The position numbers and the translations under genes were made by a program. Under the pieces are notes generated by a model. The model had not been told where the DNA came from. It ran no database searches and was given only the letters and a program-made list of their open reading frames with translations. This document shows, one piece after another, positions 51,474 to 60,302 of a DNA stretch of 64,000 bases. The DNA is from Dyadobacter arcticus (GTDB lineage Bacteria; Bacteroidota; Bacteroidia; Cytophagales; Spirosomataceae), in the NCBI RefSeq assembly GCF_011762185.1, contig NZ_JAASQJ010000004.1, positions 310,001 through 374,000 of the forward strand. The letters run 5' to 3'. Every line of letters begins with the position of its first letter. The first letter of the stretch is position 1.

Positions 51474-52433
51474 TTAAGCTATTTCTTCAATAATCGTCTC
51501 TACTTCACGCTCCATTAAAAACCTTTCAGCGTCCAGTGCAGCCATACAACCGGTTCCGGCTGCGGTTACGGCTTGTCTGTAAACATTGTCCTGTGCATCA
51601 CCACAAGCGAATACACCCTTAATATTAGTACAAGCGCTTCCTTTAATGGTTTGGATATACCCCGTTTCGTCCATATTCAGATAACCCTTGAATATATCCG
51701 TATTTGGTTTGTGACCGATTGCTACAAAGAAACCAGTTGCATTCAAAAGTTGCTCCTCGCCGGTTTTATTATTTTTTACCAAAACAGATTCCAGCTCATC
51801 TTCACCATTCAGTTTCACCGTTTCTGTGTTCCAAAGAACTTCAATGTTCGGTAACATTTCAACTCTTTTTTGCATGATCTTTGAGGCACGCATTTCATCC
51901 CGGCGAACCAGTAAGTACACTTTATTCACCAATTTGGCCAGATAACTTGCCTCTTCGGCAGCTGTATCACCGGCGCCAACGACTACCACATCCTGACCTC
52001 TGAAAAAGAACCCATCACAAACCGCACAGGCCGAAACGCCTCTTCCATTCAAACGTTCTTCACCGTCCATTCCAAGCCATTTTGCCGATGCACCGGTAGA
52101 AATAATCACCGATTCAGCGGTGATTTCATGTTTGTTATCAATAATCACTTTATGCGGATAGTCTGTAAAATCAACCGCAGTGGCCAGGCCGTAGCGAACA
52201 TCCGTTCCGAAACGTTTGGCTTGTTTTTCGAAATTGATCATCATTTCGGGGCCGGAGATTCCGTCAGGATATCCCGGGTAATTGTCAACCTCAGTGGTAA
52301 TCGTCAGTTGGCCACCCGGCTGCGTACCTGTGTATAACACCGGATTCAGTCCGGCTCTGGAAGCATATATGGCAGCGGTGTAACCGGCAGGGCCGGAACC
52401 GATGATAAGACAAGAAATTTTTTCAGATGTCAT
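51474..52433 (-). CDS. trxB: Thioredoxin-disulfide reductase
   Basis: Reduces thioredoxin with NADPH via FAD and a redox disulfide, in the cytoplasm. The 319-aa protein has the FAD site CLIIGSGPAGYTAAIYA (about 8-24), GGQLTITTEVDNYPG (about 40-54), ISTGASAKWLG (about 111-121), the redox pair SACAVCDGFF (Cys136, Cys139), the NADPH loop VVVGAGDTAAEEA (about 150-162) and GVFACGDAQDNVYRQAVTAAGTG (about 273-295). Length is normal. Candidate promoter at 52573-52604 on the minus strand, giving a long leader. It is followed by the LysM/M23 peptidase and bshB1 genes, linking two thiol-redox genes around a wall hydrolase. Confidence 0.96.
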   Translation of the reverse strand: MTSEKISCLIIGSGPAGYTAAIYASRAGLNPVLYTGTQPGGQLTITTEVDNYPGYPDGISGPEMMINFEKQAKRFGTDVRYGLATAVDFTDYPHKVIIDNKHEITAESVIISTGASAKWLGMDGEERLNGRGVSACAVCDGFFFRGQDVVVVGAGDTAAEEASYLAKLVNKVYLLVRRDEMRASKIMQKRVEMLPNIEVLWNTETVKLNGEDELESVLVKNNKTGEEQLLNATGFFVAIGHKPNTDIFKGYLNMDETGYIQTIKGSACTNIKGVFACGDAQDNVYRQAVTAAGTGCMAALDAERFLMEREVETIIEEIA

Positions 52434-52572
52434 GTTTATTAAATACTAAATGTTAATAACGATTCTTCCGCAATAAATTGAAATTTTGGAAGGCCCTGAC
52501 CAGGCATTATTTAGTGTGTAAAAGGAAGCAATTCAATGATTATCTTCGTTGTATAGAACATTGGCTGATCGA

Positions 52573-52604
52573 CAAAAGTGCGAAATTTCAGCTCTTTATG
52601 CAAA
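52573..52604 (-). promoter_or_regulatory. Weak promoter candidate for trxB
   Basis: On the minus strand CACTTTTG (52573-52580, 7 of 8 bases) and TTTG (52601-52604) are 20 bases apart, in the Bacteroidetes arrangement, about 140 bases upstream of trxB. Confidence 0.3.
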
Positions 52605-52609
52605 TTGAG

Positions 52610-54541
52610 TTAAAGAATCCGCCATTCAATCCGTCGGTTCTTCTGGCGGCTAAGTTCCGAATCATTAGGTGCCACCGGCTTGGTTTCTCCATACCCTTTG
52701 GCAACAATTCTTTCGTCGCCTATACCGGATTTGTGCAAATATTGCTGAACCGATTGCGCCCTTCTTTTTGAAAGTTCCAGGTTTTCCGAATCGGAGCCGA
52801 CGTCGTCCGTATGACCGGAGATTTCTATTTTAATGGCTTTATTTCGATTCAGGAAATCGGCCATTTTATCCAGTTCGACTTTTGACTTATCGTCCAGATC
52901 GAATTTTCCGGTTTGAAAAAAGATATTATTCAAAACTTCCGCCCGGTCTTTTTCAATGGCTTCCAAAGGAATATCCAGGTTTACGAAAGATGCAGTATCG
53001 CTAACAGCAAAAGACAGACTCTTAAAAAGATAACCATTTTTGGAAACATAAAATGCGTATTCGCCACCACTGTTAAGCACGGCCAAAAACGTCCCTGTTT
53101 TGCTATCCGATGTAAAAGCACCCACTTTTTGCTGCGTTTTCAAATCAAATAAATCAATGTCTGACGCTAGCGCTGCGCCAGTCTTTTTATCAAAAATTTT
53201 TCCTTTTGCATAACGGGTCGGAACGATCATTTCCTGCAAAGTTGCTGGCACCGCAAAAGTGTACAGCAACGACCGACCTTTCCCTTTATCAGAGTTATCA
53301 TCCGTGTAATATGCCTTTTCACCATCGGAAGCGATAAAAAGACCAACCTGATCGGATACGGTATTAAGCGGATAGCCAATGTTCCTGGGCGCGGACCACA
53401 CCGTATCGACACGCTGCGCAATGAAAATATCAAACCCGCCCATGCCAGGCAGACCGTTGGAAGCATAAAACAGTGTGCGGCCATTCGCGTGAATGAATGG
53501 CGCATTTTCGTCATCGGTCGTGTTAATGATCGCCCCGAGGTTTTTGGGGGATGTCCATTGTTTCTTTTCATTGAGGCTGGTTACCCAAATGTCCCGTCGG
53601 CCCTGACCACCTTTTCTATCAGAAGCAAAGTAAAGAATGTGCCCATCAGCGGAAAGTGACGGCTGCGATTCCCATTCCCTCGAATTGACCTGGTCGCCCA
53701 GATTGACCGGTGCGCTCCAATCTTTTCCATCTTTTTGGGAAATATAAAGGTCGCAGCTGCCATAACCATCCTGCCGGTTGCAGGCGGTAAAAACCAGCGT
53801 TCGCCCGTCGGCCGAAACACTGCAGGTACCTTCGTTATTAGTTGTATTGATAGAGGCAGAAATTTCCTGAGGTTTTTCCCAGCCAAGCGTGACTCGGCCA
53901 GACGTGGCCCGGCCGCCTTTCTTGCGTTGGGTAATATAGATATTCTCATCCCTGTTTTCCGTAAGACCAGTGAAAATCAGTGTTTCATCATCGGCGGTCA
54001 GGACAGGAAAATACTGGGTGCCAAGAAAATTGACCGTATCTCCCAATGATCTTTTTTCGATTTTCAGGGGATTTTTGATCGCTTCCTGAGCAAAGCGGGA
54101 TGAAGCAATAGATTTTTCGGCGAGACGGGAAAGACTTGATTTGGCAGGGAAAAGCGGAAATGCTTTTTGAAAATAAACCTGCGCAGAATCGTATCGTTCT
54201 GCTTCGAAATAATGTTTGCCCATCCATTGGAAAGCAGGCCCGGACTGCGGGGACGTAGGTCTTAACTGAATGGCTTTGGAATAATACTTTTTAGTGAGGT
54301 CTGTGTTTCGCTGCAATTCGTAGATCTGGGCCAAACGCAAATTCACATCATAGCTGTTTGGCTCCTGCTCCAATACATTTTGAAAGAGCGTTATGGCTTC
54401 TGGTAACTTCCGGTCCTGCCATGCTTTTTGTGCTTTTTCATATGTTTCCCGGCCCTTTCTGGATAATGTAGCGTCCTGGGCGGTGGCAAAAAAAGAGGTT
54501 GTGAAAACTAAAAAGCAAAGTATATAAAGAACGCGTTGCAT
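52610..54541 (-). CDS. OmpA-family protein with TPR and PD40 repeats
   Basis: Envelope protein anchoring the outer membrane to peptidoglycan. The 643-aa form starts at ATG 54541 (MQRVLYILCFLVFTTSFFATAQ), a signal peptide, and this ATG overlaps the last base of the queE stop. N-terminal TPR units (about 25-125, e.g. AITLFQNVLEQEPNSYDVNLRLAQIYE) are followed by WD40-like PD40 repeats (about 165-425, LTADDETLIFTG, VSADGRTLVFTA, LSADGHILYFAS, HANGRTLFYAS), a carboxypeptidase-regulatory-like beta domain (about 430-515), and an OmpA domain (about 530-643, ISGHTDDVGSDSENLELSKRRA) with the peptidoglycan-binding Asp and Arg. This architecture is common in Bacteroidota, including proteins around the gliding/T9SS PorE type. 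Confidence 0.92.
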   Translation of the reverse strand: MQRVLYILCFLVFTTSFFATAQDATLSRKGRETYEKAQKAWQDRKLPEAITLFQNVLEQEPNSYDVNLRLAQIYELQRNTDLTKKYYSKAIQLRPTSPQSGPAFQWMGKHYFEAERYDSAQVYFQKAFPLFPAKSSLSRLAEKSIASSRFAQEAIKNPLKIEKRSLGDTVNFLGTQYFPVLTADDETLIFTGLTENRDENIYITQRKKGGRATSGRVTLGWEKPQEISASINTTNNEGTCSVSADGRTLVFTACNRQDGYGSCDLYISQKDGKDWSAPVNLGDQVNSREWESQPSLSADGHILYFASDRKGGQGRRDIWVTSLNEKKQWTSPKNLGAIINTTDDENAPFIHANGRTLFYASNGLPGMGGFDIFIAQRVDTVWSAPRNIGYPLNTVSDQVGLFIASDGEKAYYTDDNSDKGKGRSLLYTFAVPATLQEMIVPTRYAKGKIFDKKTGAALASDIDLFDLKTQQKVGAFTSDSKTGTFLAVLNSGGEYAFYVSKNGYLFKSLSFAVSDTASFVNLDIPLEAIEKDRAEVLNNIFFQTGKFDLDDKSKVELDKMADFLNRNKAIKIEISGHTDDVGSDSENLELSKRRAQSVQQYLHKSGIGDERIVAKGYGETKPVAPNDSELSRQKNRRIEWRIL

Positions 54542-55203
54542 TACGGAATGTTCATGAATTTGTGCGTTTGTAACGACATTTTCCACTTTGGATTGCCTTT
54601 AATATAGTCAATCATCAAAGGCAGCATTACGTCCTGCTTACTCCATTCCGGCTGCATCAAAAGCGTGCAGTCACGTGAAACCAGCGCAGCATGTTCCTCA
54701 GCAAATTCAAAATCACTTTTATTGTAAATAATGGATTTCAGCTCGTTTGCATTCCTATATATGTCCGGATGCGGGGATTTAAATTTTTTGGGTGAAAAAC
54801 AAACCCAATCCCAATGTCCCGTGAAGGGGTAAACGCCAGAGGTTTCAATGTTGGTTTTAAAACCCGCCTGCTGCAAAGCGCCCGTCAGGTTATCCAGGTT
54901 ATACATCAAAGGCTCGCCGCCAGTAATGACAGCCAATCGTCCCGGATATTTCAAAGCACCCTCTACAATGGAATCAACTGCATATTTAGGATGAATGTGC
55001 GCGTCCCAGGATTCCTTGACATCACACCAATGGCAACCTACATCACATCCACCCAACCTGATAAAATAGGCCGCCCGACCGCTATGCTGCCCTTCACCCT
55101 GCAAAGTGTAGAAGGCTTCCATGACCGGAAGTTGGTTTGTGACAATAGGAGAAGTTTCGGTAAGCAAAATTTGAATGAGGATTGTTTTGAAAAAGAAGAA
55201 CAA
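54541..55203 (-). CDS. queE: 7-carboxy-7-deazaguanine synthase
   Basis: Radical-SAM enzyme of queuosine synthesis turning 6-carboxy-tetrahydropterin into 7-carboxy-7-deazaguanine. The 220-codon frame has CDVGCHWC (Cys53, 57, 60; CxxxCxxC of the QueE type), EAFYTLQGEGQHSGRAAYFIRLGG (about 29-52), ITGGEPLMYN near 94-103 and the ETSG motif. The start is uncertain: the promoter at 55226-55253 puts the RNA start only about 12 bases from ATG 55203, so TTG 55167 or ATG 55122 (MEAFYTLQ) is more likely. Its TAA shares a base with the ATG of the OmpA-family gene, so the two are translated together. Confidence 0.93.
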   Translation of the reverse strand: MFFFFKTILIQILLTETSPIVTNQLPVMEAFYTLQGEGQHSGRAAYFIRLGGCDVGCHWCDVKESWDAHIHPKYAVDSIVEGALKYPGRLAVITGGEPLMYNLDNLTGALQQAGFKTNIETSGVYPFTGHWDWVCFSPKKFKSPHPDIYRNANELKSIIYNKSDFEFAEEHAALVSRDCTLLMQPEWSKQDVMLPLMIDYIKGNPKWKMSLQTHKFMNIP

Positions 55204-55225
55204 ACAAAAACGTCTGAAAATGCCA

Positions 55226-55253
55226 CAAAGGTACGAATTTCAAAATTGTGCAA
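55226..55253 (-). promoter_or_regulatory. Bacteroidetes-type promoter of queE
   Basis: On the minus strand TACCTTTG (55226-55233) matches TAnnTTTG, with TTG at 55251-55253, 17 bases upstream. It serves queE and, by read-through, the OmpA-family gene. Confidence 0.55.
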
Positions 55254-55280
55254 TTCCATGTTCGATCTTCTATTTAGTCG

Positions 55281-55288
55281 CATATTTG
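55281..55288 (+). promoter_or_regulatory. -7 element of mnmE
   Basis: CATATTTG (7 of 8 bases of TAnnTTTG) lies four bases before the mnmE ATG at 55293. The messenger would be nearly leaderless, a layout seen for many genes in this phylum. Confidence 0.35.
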
Positions 55289-55292
55289 TAAA

Positions 55293-56660
55293 ATGAACAC
55301 AATGCCTATCCATCAGCAGGAAGTGATTTGCGCACTGGCCACACCGTCGGGAGTCGGTGCAATCGCCATTGTCAGGGTTTCGGGTCTCGGCAGTATCACG
55401 ATTGTCAATGCTATTTTCAAAGGGAAAAATTTGGAAAATGCGGAGACCCATACCGTGCATTTTGGTACTATCAATACGGATACGGAAATTATCGATGAGG
55501 TATTGGTAACCGTCTTTAAATCACCAAAATCCTTCACAAAAGAAGATTCCGTCGAAATTTCCTGCCATGGCTCGGACTATATCATTCGCCAGATCCTGAA
55601 ATTGCTCATTACAAAAGGTGCCCGGATTGCCAAGCCCGGAGAATTCACCCAAAGAGCATTTCTGAACGGCCAATTTGACCTGGTACAAGCCGAAGCCGTC
55701 GCGGATTTAATCGCCGCGGATTCTCAGGCCAGCCATAAAACGGCGTTGAATCAATTAAGAGGAAGCTTCTCGAAAAAACTGGCTTCCTTACGTACCGAGC
55801 TGATCCATTTCGCATCATTAATAGAGCTCGAACTGGACTTCGGCGAAGAAGATGTGGAATTCGCTGAGCGTGACGATCTCCGCCGGCTTATTAATGCATT
55901 GTTAGAAACGATCGCGCCGCTGATTGATTCCTTCGATTTTGGAAACGCAATGAAGGAAGGTGTTCCTGTTGCCATCATCGGCTCGCCCAATGTTGGGAAA
56001 TCAACACTTTTAAATGCATTGCTTCAGGAAGAAAAAGCCATCGTAACCAGCATTGCAGGCACAACACGGGACGTCATCGAAGATACCATTGTACTGGGAG
56101 GTCTGAAATTTCGCTTCATCGACACCGCAGGCATCCGTGAGACGACCGATCTGGTCGAATCCATTGGGATAGAACGTTCAAAAGCAGCGATGGAAAAGGC
56201 AGATATCATAATTTTTCTTTTTGATAGTGAAGAAACGTTACTTGAAAACAAAGCATTGGCGAAGCTGCTTCCTGTTGATAAGGAGATTCTATATGTTTTG
56301 AATAAAATAGATGTAAATCAAGCAGACACGGAAAAACTGCTTGCCCTTGACGAAGAAATCGTACCTATCTCAGCCCAAACGCAATCTGGCCTACCCCAAT
56401 TAACGAGCAAATTAGTGGCTCTCGTCCACGGCCAATCGGCGAGCGATACCGTCGTAACGAACGCCCGTCATTACGAACATCTGGTAAAAACCCATGAGGC
56501 GTTAACGGAAGTGATCAACGGATTAACCTTAGGTGTTACCGGTGATTTTCTGGCTCAGGATATCCGACTTTCCCTACATCATTTGGGGGAGATTACGGGA
56601 ACTATTGTGACGGATGATTTGCTGGATAACATTTTTTCGAAGTTTTGTATCGGCAAGTAA
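55293..56660 (+). CDS. mnmE: tRNA modification GTPase MnmE
   Basis: With MnmG, makes the (carboxymethyl)aminomethyl group at U34 of certain tRNAs. The 455-aa protein has the N-terminal folate-binding domain (about 1-120, ICALATPSGVGAIAIVRVSG and ISCHGSDYI), a helical domain with the G domain inserted (about 215-375): GSPNVGKSTLLNALL (G1, about 229-243), GTTRDVIED (G2, about 255-263), DTAGIRET (G3, about 273-280) and NKID (G4, about 339-342), and ends in the family signature FCIGK with the catalytic Cys. Complete and of normal length. It diverges from queE, another tRNA modification gene, across about 90 bases. Confidence 0.97.
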   Translation: MNTMPIHQQEVICALATPSGVGAIAIVRVSGLGSITIVNAIFKGKNLENAETHTVHFGTINTDTEIIDEVLVTVFKSPKSFTKEDSVEISCHGSDYIIRQILKLLITKGARIAKPGEFTQRAFLNGQFDLVQAEAVADLIAADSQASHKTALNQLRGSFSKKLASLRTELIHFASLIELELDFGEEDVEFAERDDLRRLINALLETIAPLIDSFDFGNAMKEGVPVAIIGSPNVGKSTLLNALLQEEKAIVTSIAGTTRDVIEDTIVLGGLKFRFIDTAGIRETTDLVESIGIERSKAAMEKADIIIFLFDSEETLLENKALAKLLPVDKEILYVLNKIDVNQADTEKLLALDEEIVPISAQTQSGLPQLTSKLVALVHGQSASDTVVTNARHYEHLVKTHEALTEVINGLTLGVTGDFLAQDIRLSLHHLGEITGTIVTDDLLDNIFSKFCIGK

Positions 56661-56957
56661 TCAGGTATACTAAATTATACTTGGTCTTCGAAGATTTCAT
56701 CCGTCTTGGCACCCTTATTTTGTATTGGATTATACTATGCAGTCACTGATTCCAACGAATACAGTCAAAATGGACTATGAGCCAGTAATTGAGGTATTTG
56801 CATGTATTTTACCCGCTCTTTAAGGGTTGTGTCAGGTGTGTAAATCAAAGTCTCTTTACTGATTTCTATGCGAGATCCACACAATGGTAAGTTGCCCAAT
56901 ATTACGTCTGCATTAACATTCCAATAATTTATAATACATCAGCTATTTTTTCATCTT
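56661..56957. other. Leader of the SusC/SusD genes
   Basis: About 300 bases between mnmE and susC. There is no clear TAnnTTTG near the susC start. A weak GTATA/TATAC hairpin follows the mnmE stop. As in other polysaccharide utilisation loci, sensor-controlled promoters may not match the housekeeping consensus. Confidence 0.35.
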
Positions 56958-59900
56958 ATGACTAAAACATTATTATTCATTATTTTTTTAGTTTCCATCA
57001 TTAAAATCCCGCTTTGTGCGCAACAAAGTGTTCAGGTAAGCGGCTCGGTCCAGGGAAGTGAATCGGGGGCAGCCTTTCCAGGAGCCACAGTTCAGGTAAA
57101 AGGAACAACAATCGGCACCACTACGGATGCGAGCGGAACATTTAAACTCAGCATTCCTGCTACTGCTACTTCGCTGATCTTTTCAGCCATTGGGATGCAG
57201 ACGATCGAGGAGCCCATTTCCGGCCGAAGTGTCATCAGCATTTCACTCAGCTCAAATTCAGAGGTACTCAATGAAGTAGTCATTACTGCGCTCGGATTAA
57301 AAGGAGAGCGCGACAAATTTGCATCTTCCATTTCCACATTGGAAGGAAAGGCAATCACCCGGACTGGTGAAACGAGCCTGCTGACAGGATTGAGCGGAAA
57401 AACTTCCGGCGTTTTGATTACCCGTAATGGCGGCGATCCGGGCGCTGGTGCTTACATTCAGATCAGAGGTCAAAACACAATCAACGGAAGCGCTCAGCCT
57501 TTGTTTGTCATTGACGGAGTGCCGGTGAGCAATGCCAGCGACAACGCAGGAACAGCTGCGAATAATGGGATTATCCAGCAATCGCGTATCAATGACATTA
57601 ACCCGGAAGATATTGAGCGGATGGAAGTCTTAAAAGGCGCATCGGCTGCGGCTTTGTGGGGAACGCGGGCTGCAAATGGTGTGATCATCATTACCACCAA
57701 AAAGGGACGGGATACCAACGGGAAAGTCAACATTACATTCAAATCCACAGTATCTTTTGACCGCGTGAACAAAATGCCTGCGTTGCAGCGCACGTATGGG
57801 CAAGGTTCTGCAGGACTTTACCAGCAAGGTAACCGCAATAGTTTTGGTGACCTGATTGCAAGCCGCTCCGGTGGCGCTGACTCTTACATCAGCGATCCTG
57901 CCGCTGCTGGTTATCAAGGAGTTGTTACATTTCCTGATGGTAAAAGCCGATATGCGATCGCGCCGGGGACAGCAGCCAATCCCCACGGCGGTAAGAATGA
58001 TTTGAGCACCTATGATCATACTAAAGATGTGTTTCAAACCGGCCATTTTACGGATAATAGTCTCAACATCAGCGGCGGAGATAGTAAGTCAACTTTTCTG
58101 GTGAGTTATTCCAATCTCAATCAGGACGGCGTGATCAAGGCTTTCAGTAATTACAAACGCAATACTGCGCGGGTAAATGTTGGTAGTCAGTTTACCAGCT
58201 GGCTTCGTGCTTCGGCCAATGTGGGTTATACTAAAGTGCAATCTTCCAGGGTCCAGGAGGGCGATAATGTAGAGGGTATCATGCTGGGCGGTTTGCGGAC
58301 GCCGCCTGATTTCGACAATGCCATTTCCGCGGGAACATTCATTAATCCGGCCGGACAAGTTTTTAACGATGCGCATGTTTCTTATCGCAATCCATTGGGA
58401 AAAGATTTGAGCACCATTTATTCAAATCCTGTTTGGAACATCAGCAACAATAGAAATACCAGTGACGTCGACCGGCTGATCGGGACATTGCAATTGGATA
58501 TCACGCCGGTTTCCTGGCTGAATATTACCGGCCGCACGGGCGTCGATAACTTTACTGATAACCGTTTGGAGCGTTTTGCAAGAAATTCAGCATTGTTTGC
58601 GAATGGTTTTTTGTCTAAAAACTGGATCTCAGAAAAGCAGTTTAACACCGATGTTTTTGCCAGCGCAAATACGACTTTCAACAATCAGTTCAGCGGTTCG
58701 CTGCTTGTGGGCGTCAATTACAACAGCCGCAGACGTGCAACACTTTCCGGCGCGATCAGCAATCTCATCGTGCCGACAGCCCCGGATATACTAACCAATG
58801 CACTCAATTCCAATCTGACTGCAAACAACTACAACTCCCTGATCCGGACTTACGCATATTATGCCCAGGCTGATTTGCAGGCCTATAATATGTTCTTTTT
58901 AACACTGACCGGCAGAAATGAAAGTGCATCCACATTCGGATCAAAAACCAAAAACAGTTTCTTTTTCCCTTCCGCTGCATTAGCTTGGCAATTCACGAAA
59001 TTGAATGCGCTGGAAAACAGCGGTGTTCTGAGCTTCGGAAAACTCCGGTTAACCTGGGGGCAAGTGGGCATCCAGCCGCAGCCCTATCAAAATTTCACCA
59101 CTTTCGGACCTGCGTCTTACGGCGATACATTCACCCGCGGGCTGAGTTCGGCCAGCGCATTATATGGCGGCGGATATGTCCGTAGCACTACGGCCGGCAA
59201 TGATTTCTTGCGACCCGAGCGAAAAACGGAGTCGGAAATAGGTGTTGATTTAAGGTTTTTCAAGAACAAGGTCACATTCTCGGCCACAGCTTATAGCAAC
59301 CGCACCAAAGACGTAATTCTTGCATTGAATATCCCAAGTGGCACAGGTTACACCATCCGCAACATCAACGCTGCTGAACTCTCTAACAAAGGATTGGAAC
59401 TGGATGCAACTGCTAATGTGCTTGTTAAAGGTGATTTTACCTGGAATTTGTCTGCGAACTTCTCGCTTAACCGCAGCAATGTGGTTTCGCTGGCTGGTGC
59501 TTCCGTTTATACTTTGCCCGACAGTTACATGCAGAATTCTTCTCTAATCCCTGGGCAGCCATTCGGAATTTTTTATTCAACCGATTTTCTTAAAAATGAA
59601 TCTGGCGCATTAGCACTTGATGCGAATGGGTTTCCGCAGGGCGGCACGCAAAACGAGATCATTGGAAATCCAAACCCAAAATGGCGTGGCGGTTTGGGAA
59701 GCACATTTGCTTATAAAAGCGTGTCCCTATTCGTTTTGTTTGATCGCATTGCCGGTAATGATTTCTTCAACGGAACGCGCGGCTCGCTTTACAATTTTGG
59801 AACACATGGTGATCAGGGTCATACAGTCATAGCTCCGGTCGGCGGCCTGAAAGATGTGAATGGAAACACCATTGCAGAGGGAACGGCCTTTCAGGGGCAG

Positions 59901-60248
59901 ATCAAGGATTTTGGCGCCGGGCCGGTTGCCATCAATCAGGCCTGGTGGCAGGGACGCGGAACAGCTTCGACATCTGCATCTTACAGGCAATTTGTAGAAG
60001 ATGCCAGCGCGTCGCGTCTGCGAGAGATCACTCTCACATACAGTTTAAAAAGCGCAGCCTTCCGCCATTTCACGCATTTGTACAACGTTGATTTCAGCCT
60101 GACCGGCCGCAATCTGGTTTTGTGGACTAAATATACAGGCACTGATCCGGAAGTAAATATTTCTGGCGCCGGACTGTCTCGCGGTCAGGATTGGTTTACA
60201 AATCCAAATACAAAATCGCTTCTGTTTAGTGTCCGTGTCATGTATTAA
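56958..60248 (+). CDS. SusC/RagA-type TonB-linked outer-membrane transporter
   Basis: Outer-membrane TonB-dependent pore for oligosaccharides or peptides, closed by the SusD lid. The 1096-aa protein has a signal peptide (about 1-21), a CarboxypepD_reg-like domain (about 24-100, VSGSVQGSESGAAFPGATV), the SusC signature LNEVVITALGLKGERDK (about 103-119), a plug domain (about 120-230, with LFVIDGVPVSN and VLKGASAAALWGTRAANGVIIITTKKG) and a long 22-strand barrel ending in LLFSVRVMY. Complete length. It is followed by susD after 54 bases. Substrate is not known; no glycoside hydrolase is in the same run of genes. Confidence 0.95.
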   Translation: MTKTLLFIIFLVSIIKIPLCAQQSVQVSGSVQGSESGAAFPGATVQVKGTTIGTTTDASGTFKLSIPATATSLIFSAIGMQTIEEPISGRSVISISLSSNSEVLNEVVITALGLKGERDKFASSISTLEGKAITRTGETSLLTGLSGKTSGVLITRNGGDPGAGAYIQIRGQNTINGSAQPLFVIDGVPVSNASDNAGTAANNGIIQQSRINDINPEDIERMEVLKGASAAALWGTRAANGVIIITTKKGRDTNGKVNITFKSTVSFDRVNKMPALQRTYGQGSAGLYQQGNRNSFGDLIASRSGGADSYISDPAAAGYQGVVTFPDGKSRYAIAPGTAANPHGGKNDLSTYDHTKDVFQTGHFTDNSLNISGGDSKSTFLVSYSNLNQDGVIKAFSNYKRNTARVNVGSQFTSWLRASANVGYTKVQSSRVQEGDNVEGIMLGGLRTPPDFDNAISAGTFINPAGQVFNDAHVSYRNPLGKDLSTIYSNPVWNISNNRNTSDVDRLIGTLQLDITPVSWLNITGRTGVDNFTDNRLERFARNSALFANGFLSKNWISEKQFNTDVFASANTTFNNQFSGSLLVGVNYNSRRRATLSGAISNLIVPTAPDILTNALNSNLTANNYNSLIRTYAYYAQADLQAYNMFFLTLTGRNESASTFGSKTKNSFFFPSAALAWQFTKLNALENSGVLSFGKLRLTWGQVGIQPQPYQNFTTFGPASYGDTFTRGLSSASALYGGGYVRSTTAGNDFLRPERKTESEIGVDLRFFKNKVTFSATAYSNRTKDVILALNIPSGTGYTIRNINAAELSNKGLELDATANVLVKGDFTWNLSANFSLNRSNVVSLAGASVYTLPDSYMQNSSLIPGQPFGIFYSTDFLKNESGALALDANGFPQGGTQNEIIGNPNPKWRGGLGSTFAYKSVSLFVLFDRIAGNDFFNGTRGSLYNFGTHGDQGHTVIAPVGGLKDVNGNTIAEGTAFQGQIKDFGAGPVAINQAWWQGRGTASTSASYRQFVEDASASRLREITLTYSLKSAAFRHFTHLYNVDFSLTGRNLVLWTKYTGTDPEVNISGAGLSRGQDWFTNPNTKSLLFSVRVMY

Positions 60249-60302
60249 TTCAGTATCAATACTTCCGAAAAAATCTTCGAGATCAATAACATATCAAGCA
60301 AA

